The position numbers and the translations under genes are program-made. The notes under the pieces were generated by a model. That model saw nothing but the letters and a program-made list of their open reading frames with translations, did not search any database and was not told the origin of the DNA. Of a stretch of DNA of 64,000 bases, positions 1 to 8,731 are shown in pieces; the first letter of the stretch is position 1; every line of letters begins with the position of its first letter. The stretch comes from Ectothiorhodospiraceae bacterium BW-2 (GTDB lineage: Bacteria > Pseudomonadota > Gammaproteobacteria > Thiohalomonadales > Thiohalomonadaceae), in the NCBI GenBank assembly GCA_008375315.1, contig CP032507.1:248001-312000 (forward strand), given 5' to 3'.

Positions 1-2
1 AC

Positions 3-188
3 AACCGCAACAACAACAACGGTTTCCGTCTTCTCCAGTCTGCCTGTGGGTGCAAACCACCAACCAGAACTGCCCACTTTACGGAGTCGGCAGGCGTGAT
101 CACAGGCATCCATGAGCACTCTTCCTGGTCGTGCAGGGTTGCATGGTCAAATAGCGTTGTCACGGATGACGGGCAGCCGGGCTGGTAG
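3..188 (+). CDS. C-terminal end of a probable FGE/C-type-lectin-fold protein (partial)
   Basis: The frame is open from the window edge to a TAG at 186-188. It opens with NRNNNNGFRLLQS, the ending typical of formylglycine-generating-enzyme/C-type-lectin-fold proteins, including targets of diversity-generating retroelements. Such proteins usually stop within a few residues of NGFRL, but here about 45 further residues without recognisable similarity follow, so the 3' end may be rearranged or shifted in frame. No diversity-generating reverse transcriptase is in the window. The molecular role cannot be told from this fragment. Confidence 0.45.
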   Translation, partial: NRNNNNGFRLLQSACGCKPPTRTAHFTESAGVITGIHEHSSWSCRVAWSNSVVTDDGQPGW

Positions 189-238
189 CAGTTGCGAACG
201 CCCGATGCCATTTTATTAACAGAGGTTCAGATACGCTT

Positions 239-463
239 ATGCAAGCCATCGAGATCAAAACTGAAATTACCGAAGCCCATCAAATTCATCTGCAACTGCC
301 CGATACCATCCGTTCCGGCCCGGCCAGAGTGGTGATACTGCTGGATAACCCACCCGAAACCGATGCGAGAGAGAGTGCGGAGCAGAATTTCATAGCGGCA
401 CAACAGACGGTCATGACGCATATTTGGGATAATCAGGAAGATGAGGTCTGGAATGCGCTATAG
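239..463 (+). CDS. Probable antitoxin of a MazF/PemK-type module
   Basis: A 74-residue acidic protein with no family I can name. It would act as the antitoxin because its last codons overlap the start of a gene whose first 20 residues match the MazF/PemK toxin N-terminus (ATG at 453, an 11-base overlap), the usual antitoxin-toxin order. It ends with a short acidic tail (DNQEDEVWNAL). Since the toxin is cut short, this antitoxin has probably lost its partner. Function is inferred from position only. Confidence 0.5.
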   Translation: MQAIEIKTEITEAHQIHLQLPDTIRSGPARVVILLDNPPETDARESAEQNFIAAQQTVMTHIWDNQEDEVWNAL

Positions 464-524
464 CCGCGGTGATTTGGTGCTGATTCCTTACCCATACACC
501 GATTTAACCGCACAAAAATTCTGA
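453..524 (+). pseudogene. Truncated MazF/PemK-type endoribonuclease toxin
   Basis: The 23-codon frame reads MRYSRGDLVLIPYPYTDL and then stops. This is the conserved beginning of MazF/PemK toxins (RGD-[IL]-V-L-[IV]-P-[FY]-P-[FY]-T-D-L), which are normally 105-120 residues and cleave mRNA. Everything after the first beta strands is gone and no continuation appears in the other frames before the next gene. The reading frame overlaps the upstream antitoxin-like gene. It is a relic of a type II toxin-antitoxin module and almost certainly inactive. Confidence 0.7.
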
Positions 525-597
525 AAACAGTAACCGGAGTTAGTCTATCTTTCCTCACACAGATTATCAGCCATCTTTGCCATACACTGGAGTCATC

Positions 598-1275
598 ATG
601 AGATCACTTTTAGCCCACTACACACTGCCCGCGATTATGTTGCACTGTCTGCTCATTTCCGGCCAAAGTTTCGCCTTCAGCCTGGATGATATGGACAAGC
701 TGGATCAGCTCGACCGCATGGATCAACAGGAGCTACTGGAGCTGGCCAAACAGGCCGCCAAAAGCTGGAACTTCAGCAAGGCCAACGGCTATCTGGAGCA
801 GGCGCGTAATAAAGCCTACTCACCCGATGCGATTAAAGCCACCGAACAGGTGATTGCCAGCAGTCGCCGTGACTACGAGGCGGAGCAGCAGCGCAAGCGG
901 GATGAAGCAGAGCGGCAGCGGCGTGAGGAGGAGGCGCGGCGTTTGGCGGCACAGCAACAGCAGTATAGTGGTGGTTCCTCAGGTGGTGGAAGTGACTATG
1001 TGTTAATTGATTCCGAGTTTGTTTGTCATTTATGTCTTGCACGGGATCTATCCGTATCCGGGCCTAATACCTTTGAACCCTCTTGGAATCATGCCCCTAG
1101 CGGCTCTATATTCAAGGGCTATTCCGGCTCAGTGGCAGGAACTTATTCATATAGTGTGCGCACCGATGATAACCGCCACTACTGTTCGGGTAGTTTCCGC
1201 TTAAGCAGCTCTACTCAACGCTATACCATTCGAGTGTATGGTGATTGTGGTGATGCCGGAAGTGGTGAATGGTAA
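598..1275 (+). CDS. Secreted protein with charged coiled-coil segment, function unknown
   Basis: A predicted exported protein of 225 residues. I chose the ATG at 598 over an in-frame ATG at 577 because it has a GGAG eight bases upstream and starts directly with a signal peptide (MRSLLAHY, then a hydrophobic stretch ending SFA). After it come an Asp/Leu-rich helix, an Arg/Glu/Gln-rich likely coiled coil at about residues 90-120, a Gly/Ser linker, and a C-terminal domain with four cysteines that could form two disulfides. I do not recognise a family. It is probably periplasmic or surface-located. Confidence 0.6.
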   Translation: MRSLLAHYTLPAIMLHCLLISGQSFAFSLDDMDKLDQLDRMDQQELLELAKQAAKSWNFSKANGYLEQARNKAYSPDAIKATEQVIASSRRDYEAEQQRKRDEAERQRREEEARRLAAQQQQYSGGSSGGGSDYVLIDSEFVCHLCLARDLSVSGPNTFEPSWNHAPSGSIFKGYSGSVAGTYSYSVRTDDNRHYCSGSFRLSSSTQRYTIRVYGDCGDAGSGEW

Positions 1276-1374
1276 ATAGCGTTCGGTTTCGTCATGTTTA
1301 ATAAGCTGAGTATCAGAAAATAGAGCTACAGCAATCGTTGGTTGTGCCGTGTTTTAACCCAAAGGAGCCCGCTT

Positions 1375-1695
1375 ATGAACTCACCCTCTACTATTAATCC
1401 ACAATTTGAAAAACAGGTTACGCCGCTACTCTCCGAATTTGGCTATCAAGGCGGCATTAAAGAGCTGGTGCAGGATCAACTCACCCTGATGTTGCAAAGC
1501 AAAATCGACCACTATCAGGCCGAAATTGCCCTCTATCGCCAGCAAAGCGGAGATGATTATGAGCAGATTCTGAACTATGCAGAGTCAGCCACAAGCGAGG
1601 ATTTTGATCTGGAAGATCGGCTGAACGACTGGCGCTTTGCCCGCGAGATGTTGAGTCACTATCAGGCACAAATGGCACAACTGGCTGATGATTAA
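1375..1695 (+). CDS. Probable antitoxin partner of TumE-like toxin
   Basis: A 106-residue, mostly helical protein preceded by a strong ribosome-binding site (AAAGGAG) nine bases before the ATG at 1375. This decides the start against a more upstream frame opening at 1342. It overlaps the TumE-like toxin gene by eight bases, the coupling usual for type II antitoxin-toxin pairs. No helix-turn-helix motif is obvious. The antitoxin role follows from the neighbour, not from the sequence itself. Confidence 0.6.
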   Translation: MNSPSTINPQFEKQVTPLLSEFGYQGGIKELVQDQLTLMLQSKIDHYQAEIALYRQQSGDDYEQILNYAESATSEDFDLEDRLNDWRFAREMLSHYQAQMAQLADD

Positions 1696-2035
1696 ACTGC
1701 TTCAGCGGTTTACGCCGCCGATTGTCCATTACCGTATTGAGCAGTATGAACATGACGGCACACTGCTGCGCCTGAAAATGGTCATAGAAATGAACGATAA
1801 CAGCCTGCTGCATGTCAAAGAGTACCGTTTTGCCGATGGTTCCCGCAAATACGCCTACCACTGGCTGGATGCAACCGGTCAGTTACGGACTCGATGGGAC
1901 AATGCCCACCACTGGCCGCACATTGCCACTTTTCCGCACCATCAACATATAGAGCGCAACGATAATGTCCATCCATCCACCGCAACATCTCTGGAGGCGG
2001 TTTTGCAACGCATTCAGCAACAGGTTGCGTCTTAA
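1688..2035 (+). CDS. TumE-family toxin
   Basis: A 115-residue protein with the hallmarks of the TumE (DUF6516) toxin family: the segment KEYRFADGSRKYAYHW, a following WDNAHHWP, and the FPHHQHI motif. TumE proteins are toxins of type II modules paired with a small antitoxin encoded just upstream, as here (eight-base overlap). The target of TumE is not firmly established. The gene looks complete, with normal length and all conserved histidines present. The family call is from recognised motifs and no alignment was run. Confidence 0.8.
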   Translation: MIKLLQRFTPPIVHYRIEQYEHDGTLLRLKMVIEMNDNSLLHVKEYRFADGSRKYAYHWLDATGQLRTRWDNAHHWPHIATFPHHQHIERNDNVHPSTATSLEAVLQRIQQQVAS

Positions 2036-2097
2036 TCACAAGCGGATCCAGCTCTTTGGAGAGGCTCAATGGGCTGGTTAAAGCACCATCCTGGCGG

Positions 2098-3702
2098 TCA
2101 TGGATTAGCCGAATTATTTAATTCAACTTCGGCATTAAACAGTGGTTTACTGGGAAGCAACCGCTGTAAAGCCTTTATCACCTGCTGCTTCTCCAACGGA
2201 GACAACTGTTCACTCTGCTGCTGAAGGATTTTAAAGCAGTCACGACATCGCTCCCGATCACCCATCCCCTGCAACCACAGCTCCGCCTCCAGCAGCAGAT
2301 TATTGACCCATTGATGATCATGCGGATAACGCGCTGTCGCCTGAGTGAGTAGATTCAGTGCCGCCTGATACTGCTGCCAGTTCATGAGCACCTCAACAAG
2401 CATCATCATTTCGGCATAGCTGCCCAGTGCAAACTGTGGATTACGACCAATCTGCTGTTCGGCAATGCGGGCAGCACTACGCTTATCGCTCTTTTGCAGA
2501 TAGAGGTGGCACAGCAACCGCGCCAAACAGTTCTGGCTGCGTCCATCGGGTAGCTGGCACAACGCTTGATAGAGCTCTTCATATACCTCCGGGCTGGTCT
2601 GATACGCCTCAAACCGCTTCAGTAGCTGGCTAATCACTTCGGTATGTTGCCCTTTATCTGCCAGATAGCAGAGTTGCTCGGTGTAGCGTTCAAAGGCGTG
2701 TTGCGCGCGCCGCTCATACTGCGCCTGTTCAAAGCGCTGATGACGCTGCGGGTGGTGGTAGTGCAGTCCCGAAGGGTCTCTGCGGCGGATAAACGCCTCC
2801 TCAATCGCCTCATTGAGTTCTGGGGCAATCTCTCGCCGCCGTTTGTTAAACCAAAACAGCCCAATCAGATACCCACCCACCCCACCAAAGACATGGGCGA
2901 CAATATTGGTGCTGCCCGACATCCCTTCGGTAAAGAGATCAAAGGCATCAGCACCGACATAGAACAGCACCAGCCAAATCGCCGGAATATAGACAGTAAT
3001 GGGTGGTATCCCCCAAAACAGCAGGGTGCGGATTCGTGCTTTGGGCATCAGCCAGGCCGATAGTCCCATTAAGCCGGTTACCACCCCGGAGAGACCCAAT
3101 GAAGGCGTCGCTTCATGCCCGGCAGCAACCCAAACGCTGTACGACCAACTTGCCGCCAGCGCCATCAATAGCAAGGTGGTCAAATAGCGCCAGTGGCTAT
3201 CGATAATCAACTCCAGTGCCGGTGCAAAGGCAAAAAAGAAGATCAGGTTAAACAGCAGATGGTAAAAACCGCTGTGAGCCAATGAAGAGGTGATAACCCG
3301 CCAGATGTTCCACCACGATTCGGGGAGATAGAGCAGTTGACTGGTAAAGCTCTGGGGTGGGGATGTTTGTTGAAACTGGCGATATGCCGCCTCAATATTG
3401 CTCGACTTCGCCAAATCGCCGATTTTAAGCACTTCGGCTAAGCGATGCTCCGGGTCGGGTGCGGTATGAATAATCCTTAGCATCAAATGGCAGAATGAGT
3501 TGGGGCGCTCCGGTTTGCCTTGTTGCCGTTCAGGCGGTGGGTCGAATAGATCGGTTTGTGTGCAGAAGTGCCACAGTGCATTTTCGATGGCGGTATCGTT
3601 TCGATCCTGTTGCCAGTAGATGAGGCAACAGAGCAGCATCACGGCGATGGAGACTTTCGGTAACCGGCCTAATGCCAAATCCGCACTGTAAGGAATAAAC
3701 AC
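2098..3702 (-). CDS. Rhomboid-family intramembrane serine protease with C-terminal helical repeats
   Basis: A membrane protease of 534 residues. The N-terminal half holds the rhomboid fold: a SLAHSGFYHLLFN segment (about 140-152), the catalytic Ser in GLSGVVTGLMG (about residue 205) and the catalytic His in IVAHVFGGVGG (about residue 270). These residues cut peptide bonds within the membrane. The last 230 residues are soluble and helical, resembling TPR repeats, and could select partners. The start is a GTG, supported by the common rhomboid opening MFIPY. It runs convergently with the TumE module. Substrates are unknown. Confidence 0.85.
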   Translation of the reverse strand: MFIPYSADLALGRLPKVSIAVMLLCCLIYWQQDRNDTAIENALWHFCTQTDLFDPPPERQQGKPERPNSFCHLMLRIIHTAPDPEHRLAEVLKIGDLAKSSNIEAAYRQFQQTSPPQSFTSQLLYLPESWWNIWRVITSSLAHSGFYHLLFNLIFFFAFAPALELIIDSHWRYLTTLLLMALAASWSYSVWVAAGHEATPSLGLSGVVTGLMGLSAWLMPKARIRTLLFWGIPPITVYIPAIWLVLFYVGADAFDLFTEGMSGSTNIVAHVFGGVGGYLIGLFWFNKRRREIAPELNEAIEEAFIRRRDPSGLHYHHPQRHQRFEQAQYERRAQHAFERYTEQLCYLADKGQHTEVISQLLKRFEAYQTSPEVYEELYQALCQLPDGRSQNCLARLLCHLYLQKSDKRSAARIAEQQIGRNPQFALGSYAEMMMLVEVLMNWQQYQAALNLLTQATARYPHDHQWVNNLLLEAELWLQGMGDRERCRDCFKILQQQSEQLSPLEKQQVIKALQRLLPSKPLFNAEVELNNSANP

Positions 3703-4069
3703 AGAAATTTAGCCCTTAAAAAGCGGGCGGTGGCTATCCGGTTGCATCCGTTGTTCCTCTGTTTGATAAATCGACTGCTCACCGCGGCATTCTTAGCCGA
3801 ATTACAGCCTGATCGTGACCTGCCCAGGCTGCTCCATGCCTCGACTGCTAAGGATAGGAAATCCAACCGCCTACGCCAAAGTATCCCCCAGCTCCGGAGC
3901 GCCGTCAAGATTCGGTCAGAGCCCCTTCTGACCACCGGAAGGCGAGGATGAAACAGAAATTGGCCTGTCGGGAGGTGTTTGAGGCGGTTGTCGCCGCAGG
4001 GAGAGAGACGGAAAGAAGCGGGTTTCGCGCGAGCGGCAACGGTCGGTCCGGCAGCCCCTCGGCGGGCTG
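3703..4069. other. Non-coding junction between rhomboid gene and IS91 remnant
   Basis: I see no gene here. The first part has the composition of the host region. From about 3860 the sequence becomes GC-rich and matches the character of the adjoining IS91-type DNA, so one boundary of the acquired segment probably lies in this stretch. I could not recognise a clean IS91 terminus. Confidence 0.4.
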
Positions 4070-5344
4070 CTACCAGGAGACTCGTTGATCGTATTCGTAC
4101 TCCGGCTCGGGCTGGGCGAGAGGGTCGCCCTGAAGGTAATCCTCGGCGTCGATGGCGTCCGCCACGGACTCTTCGTACCACTCTGGCGGTCCCCTGGCGG
4201 AGGCGATTCGTGGCGGGGCGGCGGGTTCGCCGATGTGCTCTAGGATGGCCCGCACCTCCACGGCCTCGGTGATGAAGGCGATGATCTGCATCTCGGCCCC
4301 GCACTGGGGGCAGGTCAAAGGGAACGCTTCGTAAATGCGAGCCAGCAGCATGGCCCAGAGGTAGCGGGCGGGGGATCGCCCGATAGCCACCGGAGGGTCG
4401 TCCGCTGCCGTCTCTACCGCCGGTTTCGTTTCAGGCTCCGCCGCCACGGGCTGGGGCGCGAGGGCGGTTACCGCCGGCCGCAGTGGTGAGTTGGGGGCGA
4501 GCACGCCGTAGTAGCGATGCCGGTGTTGCCTGGGCGGCGGAACCAGGGCGGCGATGCGCCCGATCAGTTCGAGCGGCGAGAGGATGATCTGGGTTTGCCC
4601 GTCCGGGCCGGGCTTGGGCAGGTGGTAGATCAACCGCTGGGCATCGATCTCCTCCAGTCGGTCGGCGGCAAATGGCGGGCGGGCGCAGTAGCGCAGCAGA
4701 CGCTCCATGCCTCGCCGGTCGTGTGCCTCGATCCGCACGCTGGCGTCGAGGGAGAACCCGCCGCCGTGATCCCACTGCTCCATCTCCTGGCGATCTGCCT
4801 TTTCCAGCAATCCCCGCCGCACGAACGCCCGCAAGATGCGGCGGCGGATTTGGGTCTGCACCGCCTCGGCGTCGTCCGCATCGAGTTCCTCCACTTCAAT
4901 GAAGTGTGCGCCCTGCTCCGGGTCGGGTTCGAAAATGCCGTCGATGAAGACGACATGGAAATGCGTGTGTTCGTTGAGTGAAGAGCCGAATCGGTGGATG
5001 AACGCCACCGCGCCGGTTCGCGCCTTCGGACCTGCCCCAGGGCTCTGTTCGCGCAAGTGTTGCTCGACGGCATCGAGGAAGATGCGCAAAGCGCTGCTGA
5101 GCGCCTTGCGGTCGTGCTGGAGGTGGTAGCGCAGCCGCTTGGGCAGGGAGAGCACCCATTGGCGTACCGGCAGCCGGGGCAGGACATGATCGGTGAGGTG
5201 AGCAGCGGTCTCCGCCATCCGCCGGGTGTTGCACGAAGGGCAGACGCCCCGCCCTTTGCAGGAGAAGGCAATCAGGAAATCATGGCCGCATTCGTCACAG
5301 CGGGCGCGGGCGAACCCATAGGCGAGGCGGAAGCAGTGACCCAA
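4070..5344 (-). pseudogene. IS91-family transposase, N-terminally truncated
   Basis: The 424-residue frame has the IS91 zinc-finger region (CDECGHDFLIAFSCKG, CPSCNTRRM), the HUH nuclease motif (HTHFHVVFIDG), the downstream YYGVLAPN tyrosine motif, and a C-terminal LTCPQCGAEMQIIAF. IS91 transposases move by rolling-circle transposition. Family members carry about 70-80 further residues before the zinc finger. Here a TAA lies immediately before the first usable TTG codon and the DNA turns AT-rich beyond 5345, so the 5' end is lost. GC content is clearly higher than in neighbouring genes, a sign of transfer. Probably inactive. Confidence 0.8.
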
Positions 5345-5928
5345 TTAAGTTCCCTTCATAAATATATTTACTTTTATGTAACAACTATTACCTATAGACA
5401 TCTCAAGTTACCATAATATCCCATCAAACTGTGCAAAACTGTTCCTAAAAACCTAAGCAAAGTTGCTCATGGCGGTTTTTGGTAATTCGCTCTCCGTTGA
5501 TAACACCCTTGCGGGCGAGCAACTGGAGTCCTGGTTGAGCAGTCCCAACCGGATGGCCGGTCAACACCGGCAACATGGGCAGTTTCAGCCATCGAAACCC
5601 AGCTTGCGCCATAAAAATTGCCTCGACGTTCATCCTGAACAGAGAACAACCTTGCGATTCGACTTCGACTCTAACCATGGCACGCAAAACTTTCGCGCTT
5701 GTAGATAACCTATCTACGGTGGAAAATTCTAATGACAAATAAATAAAAAATTAAGAACTGTTTTTTGCTCCCTTATTTGAGCGATTTTAATTGTTGGCAC
5801 GAGACATGCTAATGCAAATACAGCAGACAATGGCTATCACCATTTCCCCCACGATTCCTTCGTTAAAAGAAATCAAGATGCCTATACTGCGCCCCACTCA
5901 ATCGTTAACCAAAACGGAAAGGATCGTC
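5345..5928. other. AT-rich region without a convincing gene
   Basis: Between the IS91 truncation point and the helicase start I find only short open frames on both strands with no recognisable domain. A frame continuous with the helicase opens at 5791, but its first 46 codons look non-coding and the ribosome-binding site sits before 5929. The promoter for the dinG-ssb genes is expected here; I did not identify it with confidence. Confidence 0.4.
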
Positions 5929-8034
5929 ATGCCCCACAGCCAAACTCTGTTTCAGCAACTGCAAAAGCTCCAACCCGAATGGTCCGTTCGCGCATCGCAA
6001 CTGGAGATGGCCGAGATCATTGAACAGTCGATCCCCGCAACCCGCTACCTGATGATTGAAGCGCCAACCGGAGTCGGAAAAACCCTCGCCTATCTCATTG
6101 GTATGCTACCAGTCGCCATGGCACACCAAAAAAAGCTGGTCATCGCCACCGCCACCGTCGGCTTGCAGCATCAGTTGATGGAGAAGGAGCTGCCGCTGCT
6201 ACAGCAGATTGTCGATCAACCCTTTAGCTACGCTATCGCCAAAGGGCGGGGGCGCTACTTCTGCCCGATGCTGGCCGAAGCGCATATCTCAGGGGATGTC
6301 GCCGCATCGTTTAAGATCGAAGAGGGTAAGCTGAGCTACAGCGGCATGAATCATCAACTCTCATCACTCTACCACCAGTGGCAATCGGGCGACTGGAGCG
6401 GTGATCTGGATAGCTACCCCTCCGAAATTGAGAGCACCCTGCGCCCCAAAATCACCATTAGCCGCGAAGCGTGCCAATATGTGCAGTGTAAACACTATAT
6501 GGGCTGCCCCTACTACCGCGCCCGGGCAAAAGTCGATCAGGCGCAGGTCATTGTCACTAATCAGGATACCCTGCTACTAGATGCCAAATTCGGCGGCGGT
6601 GTACTGCTGCCCAAAGCCGATCAGACTTTGACAGTGATCGATGAGGCGCACAATCTGCCGCAAAAAGCGGTTGAGGTACAAACGGTCACCCTCTCACTCA
6701 AAGCGCTACTCGATTTGGTCGAATACGCCGAACCTGTTCCGGCAACGCTGGCTAAACTCCTGCCGGCCAAAAAACGCCAAATTCAAACCAAAAAGGATCT
6801 GGTCGAGTCGCTATGGCAGCATCTGCATACTAGGACGCTGCAACTACGGCAGATCTTAACCCAAGACCGGGGCGTACAGCAGGCGATGAAGCGCTCTCAA
6901 CCGAATATGTTGCTGGAGCGCTCCACACCCATGATGCAACAGCTCAATGAACCGCTGGAGCAACTGCTCATCTGTGGCCGCCATCTGCTACGCACCTTCA
7001 GCGAGTGGCTTGATGCACTGCAAGCGCAAATTGAGGTGAGTAACAACCCCACGCCGCTACTCAACTTTAGCAGCATCTGTAGCAAAGTGATTGGCGAACT
7101 CAATGAGATGGTCGAGTGCTGCCAGCTCTATCAGACCCCACAAAGTAGTAACGGACCGGTGGCCTGGTGGGTCAATCTTGCGCTGCCCAATAGCGGGGTA
7201 CAGCTCGGTATTGCCGGCACGCCCATCGATATTACCCCATTTTTGCAGCAGAAGCTGTGGCAACCCACCGTAGCTGTGGTGTTAACTTCAGCCACTTTGC
7301 AGAGCCTTAACTCATTCGACTATTTCTGTCAGCAAAACGGCCTAACCGGTGAGTTTAGTGGCCAACACTACAGCCTAAGCTCCCCTTTTCACTATGCCGA
7401 ACAGGCGACACTCCATGTTCCCGCCTTTAAATATCAACCCGGCAGTGATGATGAGAACTATCTGCTGGAGTTGGCCAGCTACCTCAATCAGCAGCTGAAT
7501 CCGGAACGGGCAACACTGGTGCTGTTTACCAATCGCAGCCACATGGAGCTGATCTTTGCCTCGATGCGGCCGGCGCTGCAGCAGCGGATTATCAAACAGT
7601 CGGGCTCGACGGTACAGCTAATTCGCCGCCACCAGCAGCAGCTAGAGCAGCATGGTGGATCGGTTCTGTTTGGGCTTGCCAGCCTAGCTGAAGGGATTGA
7701 TCTGCCAGGCGAGCTGTGTGAGCAGGTGATTATTACCCGCCTCCCCTTCCCCGCGATGGAATCCCCCATCGAAAAGGTGCGTAAAAAGTGGCTCGATCAA
7801 CAGGGTAAGAGCTGGTTTATGTCGTATGCACTACCCCACGCAGCGATACGGCTCACCCAAATGTGCGGTCGTCTGCTGCGGCGGGAGAGTGATCGGGGTA
7901 TCATCACCATTACCGATCGCCGCATTATTCAGCGCCAGTATGGGCATCAGATGTTAAACGGTCTGCCCGATTACCGGCGAGAGGTTCAACACTACGCTGT
8001 CCCTACCCAATCTTTAATTGAAGGAGCTTTCTAA
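5929..8034 (+). CDS. dinG: DinG/YoaA-family ATP-dependent DNA helicase
   Basis: A superfamily 2, XPD-type helicase of 701 residues acting in the cytoplasm on DNA in repair. Visible motifs are Walker A (EAPTGVGKT), the DEAH box (VIDEAHN), a cysteine group that should bind a 4Fe-4S cluster (FCPM, then CQYVQCKHYMGC), motif V (LFGLASLAEGIDLPGE) and motif VI (QMCGRLLRRESDRG). The ATG at 5929 has a GAAAGGA ribosome-binding site. It is followed directly by ssb, fitting a DNA-repair pair. Length and motifs match DinG; YoaA is the main alternative name. Confidence 0.88.
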   Translation: MPHSQTLFQQLQKLQPEWSVRASQLEMAEIIEQSIPATRYLMIEAPTGVGKTLAYLIGMLPVAMAHQKKLVIATATVGLQHQLMEKELPLLQQIVDQPFSYAIAKGRGRYFCPMLAEAHISGDVAASFKIEEGKLSYSGMNHQLSSLYHQWQSGDWSGDLDSYPSEIESTLRPKITISREACQYVQCKHYMGCPYYRARAKVDQAQVIVTNQDTLLLDAKFGGGVLLPKADQTLTVIDEAHNLPQKAVEVQTVTLSLKALLDLVEYAEPVPATLAKLLPAKKRQIQTKKDLVESLWQHLHTRTLQLRQILTQDRGVQQAMKRSQPNMLLERSTPMMQQLNEPLEQLLICGRHLLRTFSEWLDALQAQIEVSNNPTPLLNFSSICSKVIGELNEMVECCQLYQTPQSSNGPVAWWVNLALPNSGVQLGIAGTPIDITPFLQQKLWQPTVAVVLTSATLQSLNSFDYFCQQNGLTGEFSGQHYSLSSPFHYAEQATLHVPAFKYQPGSDDENYLLELASYLNQQLNPERATLVLFTNRSHMELIFASMRPALQQRIIKQSGSTVQLIRRHQQQLEQHGGSVLFGLASLAEGIDLPGELCEQVIITRLPFPAMESPIEKVRKKWLDQQGKSWFMSYALPHAAIRLTQMCGRLLRRESDRGIITITDRRIIQRQYGHQMLNGLPDYRREVQHYAVPTQSLIEGAF

Positions 8035-8520
8035 ATGAGTCGCGGAATTAACAAAGTGATTATCCTAGGTAACCTAGGTGCCAACCCAGAGGTACGGGCG
8101 ACCCGCACCGGAGGTACCATCACCACCTTAAGTGTCGCCACCAGCGAACAGTGGACCGATAAAAACAGTGGCCAAAAGCAGGAGAAGACCGAGTGGCACC
8201 GGGTGGTTCTGTTTAACCGGCTAGCAGAGGTGGCTCGCGATTATCTGCACAAAGGGCGACAGATCTATATTGAGGGTAAAATTCAGACCCGTAAATGGAC
8301 CGATCAAACCGGACTGGAGCGCTATACCACCGAAATCATTGCCAATGAGATGCAGATGCTGGGGGCGAAAGATGATAGCATGCCGCCTCCTCCTCCGGTT
8401 GACGACTCTTTTGGGACTCAGTCGCAGCCACCTAAGGCCGGCGGTAGCCCTCCCAAAGAGGAGCCCTATGGCGGGAATCCCCCTCCGTTTGATGATAACT
8501 ATCCCGATGTGCCCTTCTAG
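8035..8520 (+). CDS. ssb: Single-stranded DNA-binding protein
   Basis: SSB coats single-stranded DNA during replication, recombination and repair. The 161-residue protein has the OB-fold beginning [20 protein letters not shown], the W-rich [19 protein letters not shown] strand region, a Pro/Gly-rich disordered linker from about residue 117 and the acidic tail DDNYPDVPF, the docking site for partner proteins. The ATG follows the helicase stop directly, with an AAGGAG site inside the helicase end, so the two genes are co-translated. The gene ends in TAG. Confidence 0.95.
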   Translation: MSRGINKVIILGNLGANPEVRATRTGGTITTLSVATSEQWTDKNSGQKQEKTEWHRVVLFNRLAEVARDYLHKGRQIYIEGKIQTRKWTDQTGLERYTTEIIANEMQMLGAKDDSMPPPPPVDDSFGTQSQPPKAGGSPPKEEPYGGNPPPFDDNYPDVPF

Positions 8521-8731
8521 GCCATTAAGATTTATTGCCCGAAGAGCTGTCTTCGTGGGAGATATCCGGCAACGGATGTCGAAGGGTTAAAGTTATAAAC
8601 CCGGCGGCTCGTCTGATTTTTCAGGCACGAAGGTAGCTAAGCGCTATCAGGACAACTACCGAAGCACAATGGATCGCCGCAATCCCGCTTCGGTGGTTTC
8701 TCCTTTTTTACCCATTTCCAAGGTGAAGGCT
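8521..8731 (+). ncRNA. Candidate structured RNA upstream of the reverse transcriptase (DRT2-like template)
   Basis: The interval between ssb and the reverse transcriptase holds several inverted repeats. GATATCCG pairs with CGGATGTC around a GCAA tetraloop (about 8560-8579). CTGA/TCAG extends outward to a longer hairpin around 8612-8632. ACCGAAGC (8658-8665) pairs with GCTTCGGT (8687-8694) and encloses an inner GGAT/ATCC stem. In characterised DRT2 systems the non-coding RNA that serves as template lies just upstream of the RT gene. Boundaries here are my estimate, and the RNA may begin inside the 3' end of ssb. Whether it is transcribed separately is unknown. Confidence 0.5.

Noticed and set aside
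5445-5738. Open frame on the minus strand beside the IS91 remnant
   Set aside because: No similarity recognised, no ribosome-binding site, and overlapped by an equally open frame on the other strand.
8658-8710. Hairpin followed by a T-rich run as a terminator of dinG-ssb
   Set aside because: The stem is followed by GGTTTCTCC before the T-run and lies right at the RT start; it fits better as part of the structured RNA, although a terminator cannot be fully excluded.
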